Positions 9,858 to 18,355 of a stretch of 64,000 nucleotides of DNA are shown here, in pieces. Positions within the stretch are counted from its first letter, which is position 1. Each line of letters starts with the position of its first letter. Under the pieces are notes generated by a model. It did no database searches. It saw only the letters and a program-made list of their open reading frames with translations, and had not been told where the DNA came from. The DNA is from Oerskovia douganii (lineage in GTDB: Bacteria; Actinomycetota; Actinomycetes; Actinomycetales; Cellulomonadaceae), in the NCBI RefSeq assembly GCF_015142735.1, contig NZ_JACSPN010000004.1, forward strand, positions 3,209 through 67,208. Reading direction: 5' to 3'. Both the position numbers and the translations under genes were made by a program.

Positions 9858-10211
9858 TCAGTCGCCCTCGGCGCGCAGCACGCGGAGGTGACCCCGACGG
9901 GCGACCTCCGTGACGGCGTCGGGCTCCGGGCCCGGGCGCGGACGACCCGCCTCGCGGACCGCCTCCGCGAGCGCCGAGAGGTCGTCGGCGCTCGGGCCGG
10001 TCTCGACGAAGTGCTGCGCGAGGCGCACGACCTCCCACCCGCGGGGCGCCGTGAGGCGTTCGGCGTGCTCGGCGCACAGGTCGTAGCTGTGGGGCTCGGC
10101 CAGGTGGGCCAGGGGCCCGAGCACGGCGGTCGAGTCCGCATAGACGTAGGTGAGGGTCGCCACCGAGGCACGGGTGCATGCGGTGCGCGAGCACTGTCTG
10201 ACGGATCTCAC
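9858..10211 (-). CDS. DUF3499 family protein
   Basis: The 117-residue protein has the conserved N-terminus 'CSRTAC' (Cys7, Cys12), then 'ATLTYVYADSTAVLGPLA', and 'YDLCAEHAERLTAP' (Cys46, His49), so a small zinc-binding fold is plausible. The function is unknown. It starts with GTG and is divergent from the zincin-like gene, an order conserved in actinobacteria near whiB and manB. Identification rests on recognising the family pattern. Confidence 0.88.
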   Translation of the reverse strand: MRSVRQCSRTACTRASVATLTYVYADSTAVLGPLAHLAEPHSYDLCAEHAERLTAPRGWEVVRLAQHFVETGPSADDLSALAEAVREAGRPRPGPEPDAVTEVARRGHLRVLRAEGD

Positions 10212-10315
10212 GGGCTGACACTACGCCCTGAGCGGTGGTCACGGTGCCATACACGCCGTGCAGGTCGCCCGCAACGGGACGGGCGCGGGGTCCGGACACC
10301 CGTGCCCGGGTCCTC

Positions 10316-10321
10316 TAGGCT
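10316..10321 (+). promoter_or_regulatory. Leaderless promoter -10 box (TAGGCT) for the zincin-like gene
   Basis: TAGGCT ends seven bases before the GTG at 10329, the spacing expected of a leaderless actinobacterial transcript. No Shine-Dalgarno sequence precedes the GTG. Confidence 0.6.
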
Positions 10322-10328
10322 CGGAGAC

Positions 10329-10880
10329 GTGCCCGGTCACTCGCCCTCCCCCGCCCCCCACGGCTCCCGTCGCCGCCCCGAGCGCGCCTCGGCGGACGCC
10401 CCGGCGCCGCTCGTCGCGTCGTTGCGCATCCCGCCGCGCGGGCCCGACCTCAACGACGTCGGACCGCACCCCCGCCGGCGGGACCGCCGGGGCCGCGGCA
10501 TCCGGGGCCCGCTGCTCCCGCCGTCGGCCCCCGCGAACCGGACCCGTGGCGAGAAGTTCGACGAGCACGTGATCGCGACGATCAGCCTGCTCGAGCGCGC
10601 ATGGTCGCGCCAGCTCCACGGCACCGAGTTCGCGGTCGAGGACGTCCCGCCCTCCGACCCGGCCCCGTGGGAGGACGCCGGGGTGCCGCTGGGTCGCTAC
10701 TTCCCGGCCGACGCAGGTCAGCCGGCCCGCATCGTCGTCTACCGTCGCCCCGTCGAGTCCCGGGCCTTCGACGACGACGACCTGGCCGACCTGGTGCGCG
10801 ACGTCGTCGTCGAGCAGGTCGCGCACATGCTCGCGCGCACCCCCGAGGAGATCGACCCCCGGTACCAGGGCGGGCACTGA
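10329..10880 (+). CDS. Metallopeptidase-family (DUF1025-like) protein with degenerate zinc site
   Basis: The 183-residue protein has a basic, disordered N-terminal 70 residues. The C-terminal domain runs from 'EKFDEHVIATISLLERAW' to 'VVEQVAHMLARTPEEIDP'. That last segment is where zincin-like family members carry HExxHH; here the two zinc histidines are replaced (V-E-Q-V-A-H), keeping only the glutamate. It is therefore probably not an active protease. From memory, actinobacterial homologues next to DUF3499 often show the same loss. GTG at 10329 is chosen because of the TAGGCT box seven bases upstream. The role is unknown; the neighbourhood (whiB, DUF5719) is highly conserved. Confidence 0.82.
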   Translation: MPGHSPSPAPHGSRRRPERASADAPAPLVASLRIPPRGPDLNDVGPHPRRRDRRGRGIRGPLLPPSAPANRTRGEKFDEHVIATISLLERAWSRQLHGTEFAVEDVPPSDPAPWEDAGVPLGRYFPADAGQPARIVVYRRPVESRAFDDDDLADLVRDVVVEQVAHMLARTPEEIDPRYQGGH

Positions 10881-10884
10881 GGAC

Positions 10885-12600
10885 TCAGCGGGGAAGCCCC
10901 GCGGTCCTCGTGGCGCGCACCTCCACCGTCCCCTGGCTCGCGGCCGGCGGGACCGGCAGCAGGACCGAGACCAACGTCCCGGGCGCGCCGTCACGAGCCC
11001 CCGACAGCGCGGGACCCGCGCTCGCGACGACCGACCACACCGGCACGGGCCCGTCCTGGCCGGGCCCCTCGGCCTCGTCCGTCGCGTCGAGGGTCAGGAC
11101 GGCCGGCTCCTTCCCGTCACCGACCGTCCGCGCAGCGACGACAATCGTCGAGCCGGCCGGGACGTCGATCTCCCGCTCCCCGAGCAGGGCGCCGTCGGTC
11201 CCGTAGGCACGCAGGACGCCCCGGAAGCTCCCCGTGGGGTCCACCTCCTCGGAGCGCTCCACCGGCACCGCGCCGACACGGACCACGTTGGACGTGCCCG
11301 GCACGAGGGCGACCGTTCCCCGGTCGCGCGTCGCACCGGACGGTCCCGACGACGCAGGCTCCTCGTCGTCCTCGGGCGTCCCCAGCGCGGTCGCGGCGAT
11401 CCAGGCCCGGTCGACCTGAGCATCCTCCGACAGCAGCTCCTCGGCAGGATCCCCCTCGCGCGTCTCGACCGCGGCTGCCACGACCGGAACCGTCGCGTCC
11501 ACCACGACCGTGTACGCCCCCGCCGGCAGCCCGCCGAGCGACTGGTCCGTCACCACACCGGGGGCCAGCTCGACCAGCTCGCCACCGCGGACCCGTACCC
11601 GTCCGTCCGCGCCGTAGACGGTCAGGGTCGCCGTGCCCGCCTCCGCACCGGGTGCGAGGAGCCTGACCTGCGGCGCGAGGTCGTCGTCGACCGCTTCTCC
11701 CGAGCTCGTGAAACCCACCGCCAGACCACGGGCGGGCGCCGCACCCGGGACGACGTGGTCGATCCCGAGCGGCACCAGGCCCGCCAGGGTGCTGTGCTGC
11801 AGGTAGGCCGCGACCGTCCCTCCCGTCGACTCGACCCGTACCGTGAGCCGCCGCTGCTCGGGCGCCGCCGCCTCCACCAGCGTCACGACCTCCCCGCCGG
11901 GCGGCACCACGTACTGCCCACCGCCGCTGAGGACGACGGGGCCCCCGGGACCCCAGACGCTGAGCCGCACCGTCGCGGGTGTCCGACCAGGGTTCTGGAG
12001 CACGAGCTGCGCGCTGCTCCCCACCTCGGTGCTCCCGCCGACGAGCCACTGGTCGATGCCCGGGGCGGCGCAGCTCGCCGCCGCGAGCCCTCGCAGGTCG
12101 CCCGCGGTCGTGACCGACCCCACGGACGCCCCGACCCGGGTGTCGACCGGCATCCCCGCGCCGACCCGCAGGACCTGCCCCTCGGTCACGTCCGCCCACG
12201 AGACCACGGTGACGTGACCGTCCTGCTCGAGCGGGGCGGCGTCCAGCCCGTCGAGCCCCGTGAGCGTCACCGGCGTCCCCCCAGGCACGTCCGGGGCCTC
12301 TCCCGCCGCGACCAGCCCCGCGCGCAGCGCCGTCGTCGTCTCCACGGGGGCCGCCCCGAACTGCGCGTCCCCCACCTGCGTCGAGTCCGCCAGGCGGACG
12401 GGCGCCGGGCAGACGAGGACGCGCTCGGGGGTCGTCGCCTCGACCTGCTCGACGTCGGTCGCCGCCCCGGCGACGGTGCCGAAGCCGGCCGGCAGGCCGA
12501 TCGCGGCGACCGCCCCCGTGAGAGCGACCGCGACCAGCCCGCCGCCGACCGTCGCGGCTCGCCGCAGCACGGAGCGGGTTCTCGATGTTCTGGTGGTCAC
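10885..12600 (-). CDS. DUF5719 family envelope protein
   Basis: The 571-residue protein has an N-terminal basic segment and one membrane anchor or signal helix (about residues 15-40), then a long beta-rich exported domain with 'VCPAPVRLADS', repeated 'LVLQNPGRTPATVRLSVWGPGG'-type strands and few charged helices. This matches DUF5719 proteins encoded next to the large membrane glycosyltransferase in actinobacteria. The function is unknown. The GTG at 12600 follows GAGG and lies five bases after the stop of the glycosyltransferase gene, so the two are co-transcribed and probably work together at the membrane. Without the five-base-apart start, the reading frame continues into arginine-rich shadow sequence. 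Confidence 0.8.
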   Translation of the reverse strand: MTTRTSRTRSVLRRAATVGGGLVAVALTGAVAAIGLPAGFGTVAGAATDVEQVEATTPERVLVCPAPVRLADSTQVGDAQFGAAPVETTTALRAGLVAAGEAPDVPGGTPVTLTGLDGLDAAPLEQDGHVTVVSWADVTEGQVLRVGAGMPVDTRVGASVGSVTTAGDLRGLAAASCAAPGIDQWLVGGSTEVGSSAQLVLQNPGRTPATVRLSVWGPGGPVVLSGGGQYVVPPGGEVVTLVEAAAPEQRRLTVRVESTGGTVAAYLQHSTLAGLVPLGIDHVVPGAAPARGLAVGFTSSGEAVDDDLAPQVRLLAPGAEAGTATLTVYGADGRVRVRGGELVELAPGVVTDQSLGGLPAGAYTVVVDATVPVVAAAVETREGDPAEELLSEDAQVDRAWIAATALGTPEDDEEPASSGPSGATRDRGTVALVPGTSNVVRVGAVPVERSEEVDPTGSFRGVLRAYGTDGALLGEREIDVPAGSTIVVAARTVGDGKEPAVLTLDATDEAEGPGQDGPVPVWSVVASAGPALSGARDGAPGTLVSVLLPVPPAASQGTVEVRATRTAGLPR

Positions 12601-12605
12601 GGGCA

Positions 12606-15600
12606 CTACCTCGTTCCGGTCCGACGACGTCCCACCGGTACGGCGAGGAGCACGAAGATCAGCAGGGTCAGGCCGGCAGCCACGAGCCAGGGCAGCCGGT
12701 GGGCGGGCACGAAGTCGATGCGCACCGTGCCGCCGTCGGGGCCGAGGAGGAACGCCTGACGGCCCTCGACCTCGGCGCGCTCGAGCGCGCGGCCGTCCAA
12801 CGTCGCGGTCCAGCCCGGGGCCGCGGTCTCGGCGAGCACGATCGCCCGCTCCGGACCGCCGGTCGCGACCCGGGTCGCGACCGACTTGTCCCTGGCAGGC
12901 AGGTATCCCTCGGTCACGACGGGCTCGTCCGCGTCCTCGGCCGTCCCGGCGGGCAGGCGGTCGACCACGCGCGCCCAGGCAGGCGCGTCGGACTCGTCGG
13001 GCCCCGGGGCCACCCGCCACAGCACAGACGACTGCCCCTCCGTCACGCGTTCGAGGCCCGGCACCATGTCCAGCCGCGCCACGAGCTCGGCGCGCTCGCG
13101 CCCGCTGTCGGCCGTGGCGCCGGTCGTCGTAGCAGGGTCGGAGGGTACGGCGTCGGGGACCACGGCGTCGGTCTCCGAACCGTCCGGCGCGACCGGCGCC
13201 GGGAGGACGATCGCGCCGACCCCCAGGTCCGCGAGCTCCTTCGCGGCACCGGCCGAGCTCCCCGTCGCCATCCCGGCGACGATGGCGGGCAGGTCTGCCT
13301 GGGCGTAGGCGGGGTCGGTCATGGCCCGTCCCTGCACCACGCTCGACGCGTCGATCATCTGGGGCCCGTCGCCCCGGAGCATCGCGTACTCGAGCACGCC
13401 CTCGGGCGACAGGTCGAGCGACAGGACGCGCACCTCGCGCTCGGAGTCCTGCATCTGCTGCCCGACCTTCGCGACGACCGGTTCGGACACGACGACGAGC
13501 TCACCGACCGCCCCCGGCTGACCGGTCGCGGACAGCGTCCACGAGACGACGGACACGACGGGCACCGCGAGCCCGACCACTGCCAGCAGGGCGACCCCAC
13601 CCAGACGCCACCCGGCGGGCGCTCCACGGCGGTTCGTGCTCTCGTCGGCCGCCGGAGCGACAGCTGCCGGACCGTCCGGCTCCACGGCCGGACCGACCCG
13701 ACGGGGCGCGGACCGCAGCCCGGGCGCACCGAGCAGCGCGGCCCCCAGCAGCGCCAGGACGACGACCGAGACCGCCGCGCCGGGCCAGCCACGGACCGGC
13801 CCGTCCCCGGAGACGGCGACCTCGACCGCACCGGTCGTGACGGCCGCAGCCAGACCCAGCGCGGCGACGCACCAGGCGCAGGCCGCCCCGACAGCCCGAG
13901 CACGGAAGAGCGCGACCAGGGCGAGGACGACGATCAGCACCCCCGATGCCAGGGGCGCGAGGCGCGCGACCTGACCGAGCATCCCGTCCTCGAGACCGAA
14001 CCAGGCGGCGTTCTCCTCCGGGGTGCCGAGGAGCTGCTGCCACGCCGGCGCCCCGTCCGACGCGAGGGGCACCCCGGGACTCGCCGCGAGGAGACGCCAC
14101 CCACCGGCCGTCCAGGTCGTCGCCACGTGGTACCAGTACGGCGCGAGGAGCACGAGCGACGGGAGGAGCACCAGGAGCAGGTAGCGGCGGTGCTGGCGCG
14201 CGGCCACCGCCACCACGCCCAGCGCCACGACGACGACCGGGAACAGGACCGGTGCGCCGGAGACGGCGACGAGCAGGGCGAGCCCCGCGGCAGCCGCCGC
14301 GCCGACCGAACCCTGACGGCGACGGCGGAGCGCACCGCGCCCGTTCGGCAGCGCCGCGCCACGAGGCCGCAGCGCGGGCGCCAGCTCGTCGCGGGCATGC
14401 ACCCCCAGCGCACGCAGGATCCCGAGCGCGACCCAGGGCAGCGCGGCGTGCGCGACGAGGGCACCCAGCCGCCCCTCGCCGAGAGCCGTCACGAACGACG
14501 GCGCGGCGATCCACACGAGCACGGCCCACGCTCGCAGCCAGACCGAGCGCGTCACGCCCCCTGCACCGAACCATGCCCCCGTTCCGGCGACCACGAACGA
14601 CAGCACGACCAGGACGCCCACGGCCGGCTGCAACGCCCCGCCGCCGAGCACGGCCAGGGGCAGGAGGAACATCACGAACGGATCGGCCGGCGCGGCGGAT
14701 CCCAACCCGTCCGCGACCCATCCGCCGGTCGCGGCCTGCCAGATGCCCGCCAGGTCGCCGCCGGCCGGCAGCAGCGCTCCCCCGACGAGACGTCCCCCGG
14801 CCGCGAGCGTCGCCAGGACGGAACCGAAGACCGCGGCCGTCAGCGCGAGCAGCCCGGCCACGAGCAGCGAGAGCATCGCCCGACGACGGCGCGCGAGCAT
14901 CCGCAGCTCCGCCCGCTCGAGGTCCGTGGGCGCCGTCGAGGTCCGGTGCTCCTCCGCGTGGGCAAGCCGGTGGTCCCTGCGCTCGCCCAGCACGTCGCGC
15001 CACGTGCCCTGGAGGGGCGCCAGCGCACGGCGCGGCAGGACGCTCGTACGGCGCACCGACCTGCGCGACCGCGCCACCGCACGGACCCGGAGGATCGCCC
15101 AGAGCGGCGCCAGGAGCTCGTCCCGGGCCTGAGCCGGGCGCTTGATCGCGAGCCGGTACATGGCCTGGAACGGCGCCCACAGGATCATGGCGAGCACCGC
15201 GGGCACGAGCATCGGCGCGGCCACGCTCACGAGCCGGTAGTGCAGGTGGCTGCGCCTGCGCGCGCCGTAGGAGGCCTCGACGTCCGGGACACGGGCGTCG
15301 TCGGCCTCGCCCCGGGAGTCCTCCTCGCGCAGGTCGAGGAGCGACGCCTGCGCGTGGCGGACCACCGCGCGCGGCACCACCACGATCCGGTGCCCGGCCA
15401 GGCGTGCGCGCCGGCACAGGTCGAGCCCGTCACCGAACACCCCGTACTCCGGGTCCGTCCCGCCCAGCGTCGTCCAGACCGACGTACGCACCAGCGCTCC
15501 GGCGAGACCGACCGCGAAGACGTCCTCGCGCGCGTCGTGCTGGCCCTGGTCGATCTCGTGCTCGTCGATCCCGGTCATCCTGCGCCCGAGCGGAGAGATC

Positions 15601-16148
15601 GTGAAGCCGACCTCGAGCAGGAGCCCGTCGGAGTCGCCGTCGAGGTCCCAGCGCCGCTGCTTGGCACCCGCGATCGCCACGGCGGCGGAGTGCTCGACGG
15701 CGCGGAGCTGTTCGGCCAGCGCACCTGGCTCGGGGGCGGAGTCGTCGTGGAGGAGCCAGATCCAGGTCGGAGGAGCCTCGGTGCCACGGGAGGCGAGCGC
15801 GATGTCGACCGCCTGGCCGAAGGACCGCGCGTGGGGGGCGGCGAGGAACTTCGCCCCGCCGAGCTGGAGCTCGTGATACTCGCTCATGGCCTGCGACGCC
15901 GCGACGTCGACGACGACCACGGCATCGGGCACGACCGACTGGGAACGGACCGCCTCGAGCGTGTGCGGCAGGTAGCGCGTGCGCCCCTGGGTCACGACCA
16001 CCGCGGTCACCGAGACGACCGCGGGCATCGATCCCGTCACCGCGGCCGCGACGTGCGGCGTCGCACCACGTGCGCGCTGCTGCGCCGCACCTGGCAGGTG
16101 GTAGGGACCGGTCACCGTGGTCGTGTCTGAAGAAGTCATCCTGGCCAC
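12606..16148 (-). CDS. Large GT2 glycosyltransferase fused to a polytopic membrane domain
   Basis: This is a 1180-residue protein. Residues about 45-330 form a GT-A family 2 domain ('VTAVVVTQGRTRYLPHTLEAV', 'WLLHDDSAPEPGALAEQL' with Asp135-Asp136, and 'FGDGLDLCRRARLAGHR'). It is followed by roughly a dozen membrane helices and a C-terminal extracytoplasmic region of about 300 residues with a last helix near the end. The fusion suggests a sugar transfer coupled to membrane translocation or lipid-linked donor use. The substrate is unknown. It lies between whiB and DUF5719, an order I recall from Streptomyces and relatives. The start is ambiguous between GTG at 16148 and ATG at 16139; neither has a strong ribosome site. 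Confidence 0.85.
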   Translation of the reverse strand: MARMTSSDTTTVTGPYHLPGAAQQRARGATPHVAAAVTGSMPAVVSVTAVVVTQGRTRYLPHTLEAVRSQSVVPDAVVVVDVAASQAMSEYHELQLGGAKFLAAPHARSFGQAVDIALASRGTEAPPTWIWLLHDDSAPEPGALAEQLRAVEHSAAVAIAGAKQRRWDLDGDSDGLLLEVGFTISPLGRRMTGIDEHEIDQGQHDAREDVFAVGLAGALVRTSVWTTLGGTDPEYGVFGDGLDLCRRARLAGHRIVVVPRAVVRHAQASLLDLREEDSRGEADDARVPDVEASYGARRRSHLHYRLVSVAAPMLVPAVLAMILWAPFQAMYRLAIKRPAQARDELLAPLWAILRVRAVARSRRSVRRTSVLPRRALAPLQGTWRDVLGERRDHRLAHAEEHRTSTAPTDLERAELRMLARRRRAMLSLLVAGLLALTAAVFGSVLATLAAGGRLVGGALLPAGGDLAGIWQAATGGWVADGLGSAAPADPFVMFLLPLAVLGGGALQPAVGVLVVLSFVVAGTGAWFGAGGVTRSVWLRAWAVLVWIAAPSFVTALGEGRLGALVAHAALPWVALGILRALGVHARDELAPALRPRGAALPNGRGALRRRRQGSVGAAAAAGLALLVAVSGAPVLFPVVVVALGVVAVAARQHRRYLLLVLLPSLVLLAPYWYHVATTWTAGGWRLLAASPGVPLASDGAPAWQQLLGTPEENAAWFGLEDGMLGQVARLAPLASGVLIVVLALVALFRARAVGAACAWCVAALGLAAAVTTGAVEVAVSGDGPVRGWPGAAVSVVVLALLGAALLGAPGLRSAPRRVGPAVEPDGPAAVAPAADESTNRRGAPAGWRLGGVALLAVVGLAVPVVSVVSWTLSATGQPGAVGELVVVSEPVVAKVGQQMQDSEREVRVLSLDLSPEGVLEYAMLRGDGPQMIDASSVVQGRAMTDPAYAQADLPAIVAGMATGSSAGAAKELADLGVGAIVLPAPVAPDGSETDAVVPDAVPSDPATTTGATADSGRERAELVARLDMVPGLERVTEGQSSVLWRVAPGPDESDAPAWARVVDRLPAGTAEDADEPVVTEGYLPARDKSVATRVATGGPERAIVLAETAAPGWTATLDGRALERAEVEGRQAFLLGPDGGTVRIDFVPAHRLPWLVAAGLTLLIFVLLAVPVGRRRTGTR

Positions 16149-16248
16149 ATCATGACCCGCGCTCCGCGCAGATCGTGGGACCTCGACACGGCAGGTCGTC
16201 TGCCCGGGCTACAGTTCGCCCGCTCGCGGCAGCGAGGACCTGCCCCGG

Positions 16249-16578
16249 TCAGACCACCCGGCGCTTGAGCTTGCGACGCTCCCGCTCGGACAGACCGCCC
16301 CAGATCCCGAACCGCTCGTCGTGCTCGAGCGCGTACTCCAGGCACTCGGCCCGGACCTCGCACCCGGTGCAGACCTTCTTGGCCTCGCGGGTCGAGCCGC
16401 CCTTCTCGGGGAAGAACGCCTCGGGGTCCGTCTGCGCGCACAGCGCGCGCTCCTGCCACCCCATGAGCCCGTCGTCGACGACCTCGCCGAAGAGAGGCAG
16501 CACCGGTGCCACCGTCTCGACCGGTCGACCAGCATCCGAGGGAAAGACCCCCAGATCAGCACCCAGCACGTTCCACAT
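16249..16578 (-). CDS. whiB: WhiB-family iron-sulfur transcription factor (WhiB/WhiB2 type)
   Basis: The 109-residue protein has the four WhiB cysteines (Cys47, Cys70, Cys73, Cys79; C-x22-CxxC-x5-C) that bind a [4Fe-4S] cluster, the 'GIWGGLSERER' turn, and a basic 'RRKLKRR' C-terminus for DNA contact. The gene context (manB, DUF3499, DUF5719) matches that of Streptomyces whiB and mycobacterial whiB2, regulators of sporulation septation and cell division. I chose the ATG at 16578, preceded by AAGGGG at nine bases; an ATG five codons upstream has no ribosome site. A consensus-like promoter with an embedded palindrome precedes it. Confidence 0.95.
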   Translation of the reverse strand: MWNVLGADLGVFPSDAGRPVETVAPVLPLFGEVVDDGLMGWQERALCAQTDPEAFFPEKGGSTREAKKVCTGCEVRAECLEYALEHDERFGIWGGLSERERRKLKRRVV

Positions 16579-16621
16579 GATGCGCCCCTTCATGCCGTTA
16601 TTTGAAAACTGCATTGGAGAA

Positions 16622-16650
16622 ATTACACGCGTGTCATCCGCGTCCGTCAA
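16622..16650 (-). promoter_or_regulatory. whiB promoter (TTGACG - 17 bp - TGTAAT)
   Basis: Reading on the minus strand, TTGACG (16650-16645) and TGTAAT (16627-16622) are separated by exactly 17 bases, close to the sigma-70 consensus. The region is clearly more AT-rich than its surroundings, as expected of a strong promoter, and leaves a leader of about 35 bases before the ATG. Confidence 0.7.
16625..16634. promoter_or_regulatory. Perfect 10-bp palindrome overlapping the whiB -10 box
   Basis: ACACGCGTGT is its own reverse complement. It overlaps the first bases of the -10 and extends into the spacer, where a bound dimer would block polymerase. It is a candidate operator; the binding protein is unknown. 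Confidence 0.4.
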
Positions 16651-16716
16651 GCCGAAATGTGGTATCCGGGCGATTCCGTGGGTGAAATCACGAGCACCGA
16701 GCTCGTCGACGGGCCC

Positions 16717-16722
16717 TACCCT
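16717..16722 (+). promoter_or_regulatory. Leaderless promoter -10 box (TACCCT) for the TIGR03089-like gene
   Basis: TACCCT ends six bases before the ATG at 16729, the leaderless spacing repeated elsewhere in this window. Confidence 0.6.
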
Positions 16723-16728
16723 GAGCAC

Positions 16729-17538
16729 ATGACAGCCTTCTCCACCACCCCTATGCACGTCGCTGACCTGCAGTCGCTCATCACCCGAGAGCCCGGCCGG
16801 CCCCGCGTGACCTGGTACGGGGACGACGGCGAACGCGTCGAGCTGTCGGGAGCCGTCCTGCACAACTGGATCAACAAAACCGTGAACCTGCTCGTCGAAG
16901 AATTCGACGCCGCACCCGGGGTCCGCGTTCTCCTGGACCTTCCTCCGCACTGGCGCTCGATCGTCTGGGCGCTCGCCACATGGCGCACCGGGGCCACGCT
17001 CGTGCTCGCCCCGCAGACCGGGGGGAGCGACGCCGTCGGGCAGGACGACGGGGTGCCTGACGCCGGACGCGCACGCCCCGACCGGCCCGTGGACGTCGTG
17101 GTGACCTCGCACCCCTCGGCCTGGGACGGGACCGACGCACAGCTCGTCGCCGTGCCGCTGCCCGCCCTCGCACGCCGCTACGACGGCGACCTGCCGCACG
17201 GTGCGATCGACGCCGGCTCGGCCGTCATGACGTACGGCGACCAGATCGGCTGGGTCGAGGAGATCGACCCGGACGCCGTGGCGATCGATCACGGCGACGG
17301 GACCACGACCCCGCATGACGCACTCTCGCGCTGGGCGACCGGGTCACGACCGCCCCACGAGGGCGGCCGCCGCGGCCTGCTCGAACCGACGTCGACGATC
17401 GACCTGCTGCGCGGCACGCTGGACCTGCTGGCGGGCGACGGCTCGGTCGTCGTGCTCTCGCCCACGACCTCCGCACGCCTCGCCCTGGACCCCGCCGCAC
17501 GGGACCGCCTCAGGCAGAGCGAGCGGCTCTCGGACTGA
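16729..17538 (+). CDS. TIGR03089-family protein (actinobacterial, AMP-ligase-like N-terminal fragment)
   Basis: The 269-residue protein resembles the N-terminal part of acyl-adenylating enzymes: 'RVTWYGDDGERVELSGAVL', 'WINKTVNLLVEEFDAAPG' and 'LPPHWRSIVWALATWRTGATL' match the start of the AMP-binding fold. It lacks the ATP-binding P-loop and the C-terminal lid, so it is unlikely to be an active ligase. The family is found in actinobacteria near LCP and whiB genes; the function is unknown. ATG at 16729 follows a TACCCT box by six bases. Tail-to-tail with wzt, separated by a strong hairpin. Confidence 0.8.
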   Translation: MTAFSTTPMHVADLQSLITREPGRPRVTWYGDDGERVELSGAVLHNWINKTVNLLVEEFDAAPGVRVLLDLPPHWRSIVWALATWRTGATLVLAPQTGGSDAVGQDDGVPDAGRARPDRPVDVVVTSHPSAWDGTDAQLVAVPLPALARRYDGDLPHGAIDAGSAVMTYGDQIGWVEEIDPDAVAIDHGDGTTTPHDALSRWATGSRPPHEGGRRGLLEPTSTIDLLRGTLDLLAGDGSVVVLSPTTSARLALDPAARDRLRQSERLSD

Positions 17539-17544
17539 GAAGCG

Positions 17545-17581
17545 ACGGAGCGGGCGCCCGCTCGCGCGGTGCCCGCTCCGT
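17545..17581. terminator. Bidirectional terminator hairpin between the TIGR03089-like gene and wzt
   Basis: ACGGAGCGGGC (17545-17555) pairs perfectly with GCCCGCTCCGT (17571-17581), an 11-bp stem with a 15-base loop. It sits between two convergent stops. There is no U tract, as usual in high-GC actinobacteria. Confidence 0.75.
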
Positions 17582-17632
17582 GCTGTGCAGCGTCGTGCCG
17601 CGTCGAGAGGTGCCCCGACGCGCGGACGGCCC

Positions 17633-18355
17633 TCAGGAGGCCCGCATCTTGTCCACGAGCACGCGGGTGTCGCCGTCCGCCACCACGACCCCCTTCTCGA
17701 GCAGAATGCCCCGGTCGCACAGGTCCGCGACCATGTCGAGGTCGTGGCTCACGATGACCAGCGTGCGACCCTCGTCGCGCAGCTCACGGACCCGGTCCAG
17801 ACACTTGCGCTGGAACGGCTCGTCACCGACGGCGAGCACCTCGTCGATCAGGAACACCTCGGGGTCCGAGTGGACCGCGACCGAGAACGCCAGGCGGATG
17901 AACATCCCCGAGGAGTAGAACTTCACCTCGGTGTCGATGAACTTCTCGATCTCGCTGAAGGCCACGATCTCGTCGAACCGCTGCTCGACCTGCGTCTGGC
18001 TGAGACCGAGGATCGCCGCGTTGAGGTACACGTTCTCGCGCCCCGTCAGATCGGGGTGGAAGCCCGCACCGACCTCGATGAGGCCCGCGACCCGGCCGCG
18101 CGTGCCGATCGTCCCGGAGTCGGGACGGAGCACCCCGGAGATCAGCTTCAGGAGCGTGGACTTGCCCGACCCGTTGAACCCCAGGAGGGCGACCGTCTCC
18201 CCCTCCTGGACGTCGAACGAGACGTCGTCGAGCGCGAGGAAGGTGTCCGACAGGTCCTTCCCGCGCACCGCAGCCACCATCAGCTCCTTGAGCGAACGGT
18301 TGTGGCGGAGCGTGAAGCGCTTCTGCAGGTTCTTGACCTCGATGGACGTCGTCAT
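17633..18355 (-). CDS. wzt: ABC transporter ATP-binding subunit, galactan/O-antigen type exporter (Wzt)
   Basis: The 240-residue ATPase has Walker A 'GFNGSGKSTLLKL', signature 'YSSGMFIRLAFSVAV', Walker B 'VFLIDEVLAVGDEPF' and H-loop 'IVSHDLDM'. There is no C-terminal carbohydrate-binding domain, the same short architecture as the mycobacterial galactan exporter ATPase. It should power flipping of the lipid-linked chain made by the GlfT2 homologue upstream. Its ATG overlaps the wzm stop by one base (TGATG), and it is the last gene of the glf-glfT2-wzm-wzt operon. Confidence 0.93.
   Translation of the reverse strand: MTTSIEVKNLQKRFTLRHNRSLKELMVAAVRGKDLSDTFLALDDVSFDVQEGETVALLGFNGSGKSTLLKLISGVLRPDSGTIGTRGRVAGLIEVGAGFHPDLTGRENVYLNAAILGLSQTQVEQRFDEIVAFSEIEKFIDTEVKFYSSGMFIRLAFSVAVHSDPEVFLIDEVLAVGDEPFQRKCLDRVRELRDEGRTLVIVSHDLDMVADLCDRGILLEKGVVVADGDTRVLVDKMRAS

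Noticed and set aside
12585-16130. An 1181-codon open frame on the plus strand opposite the large glycosyltransferase
   Set aside because: Composition is Arg/His/Gly/Asp-rich with no structure; the minus-strand protein has intact GT2 and membrane features.
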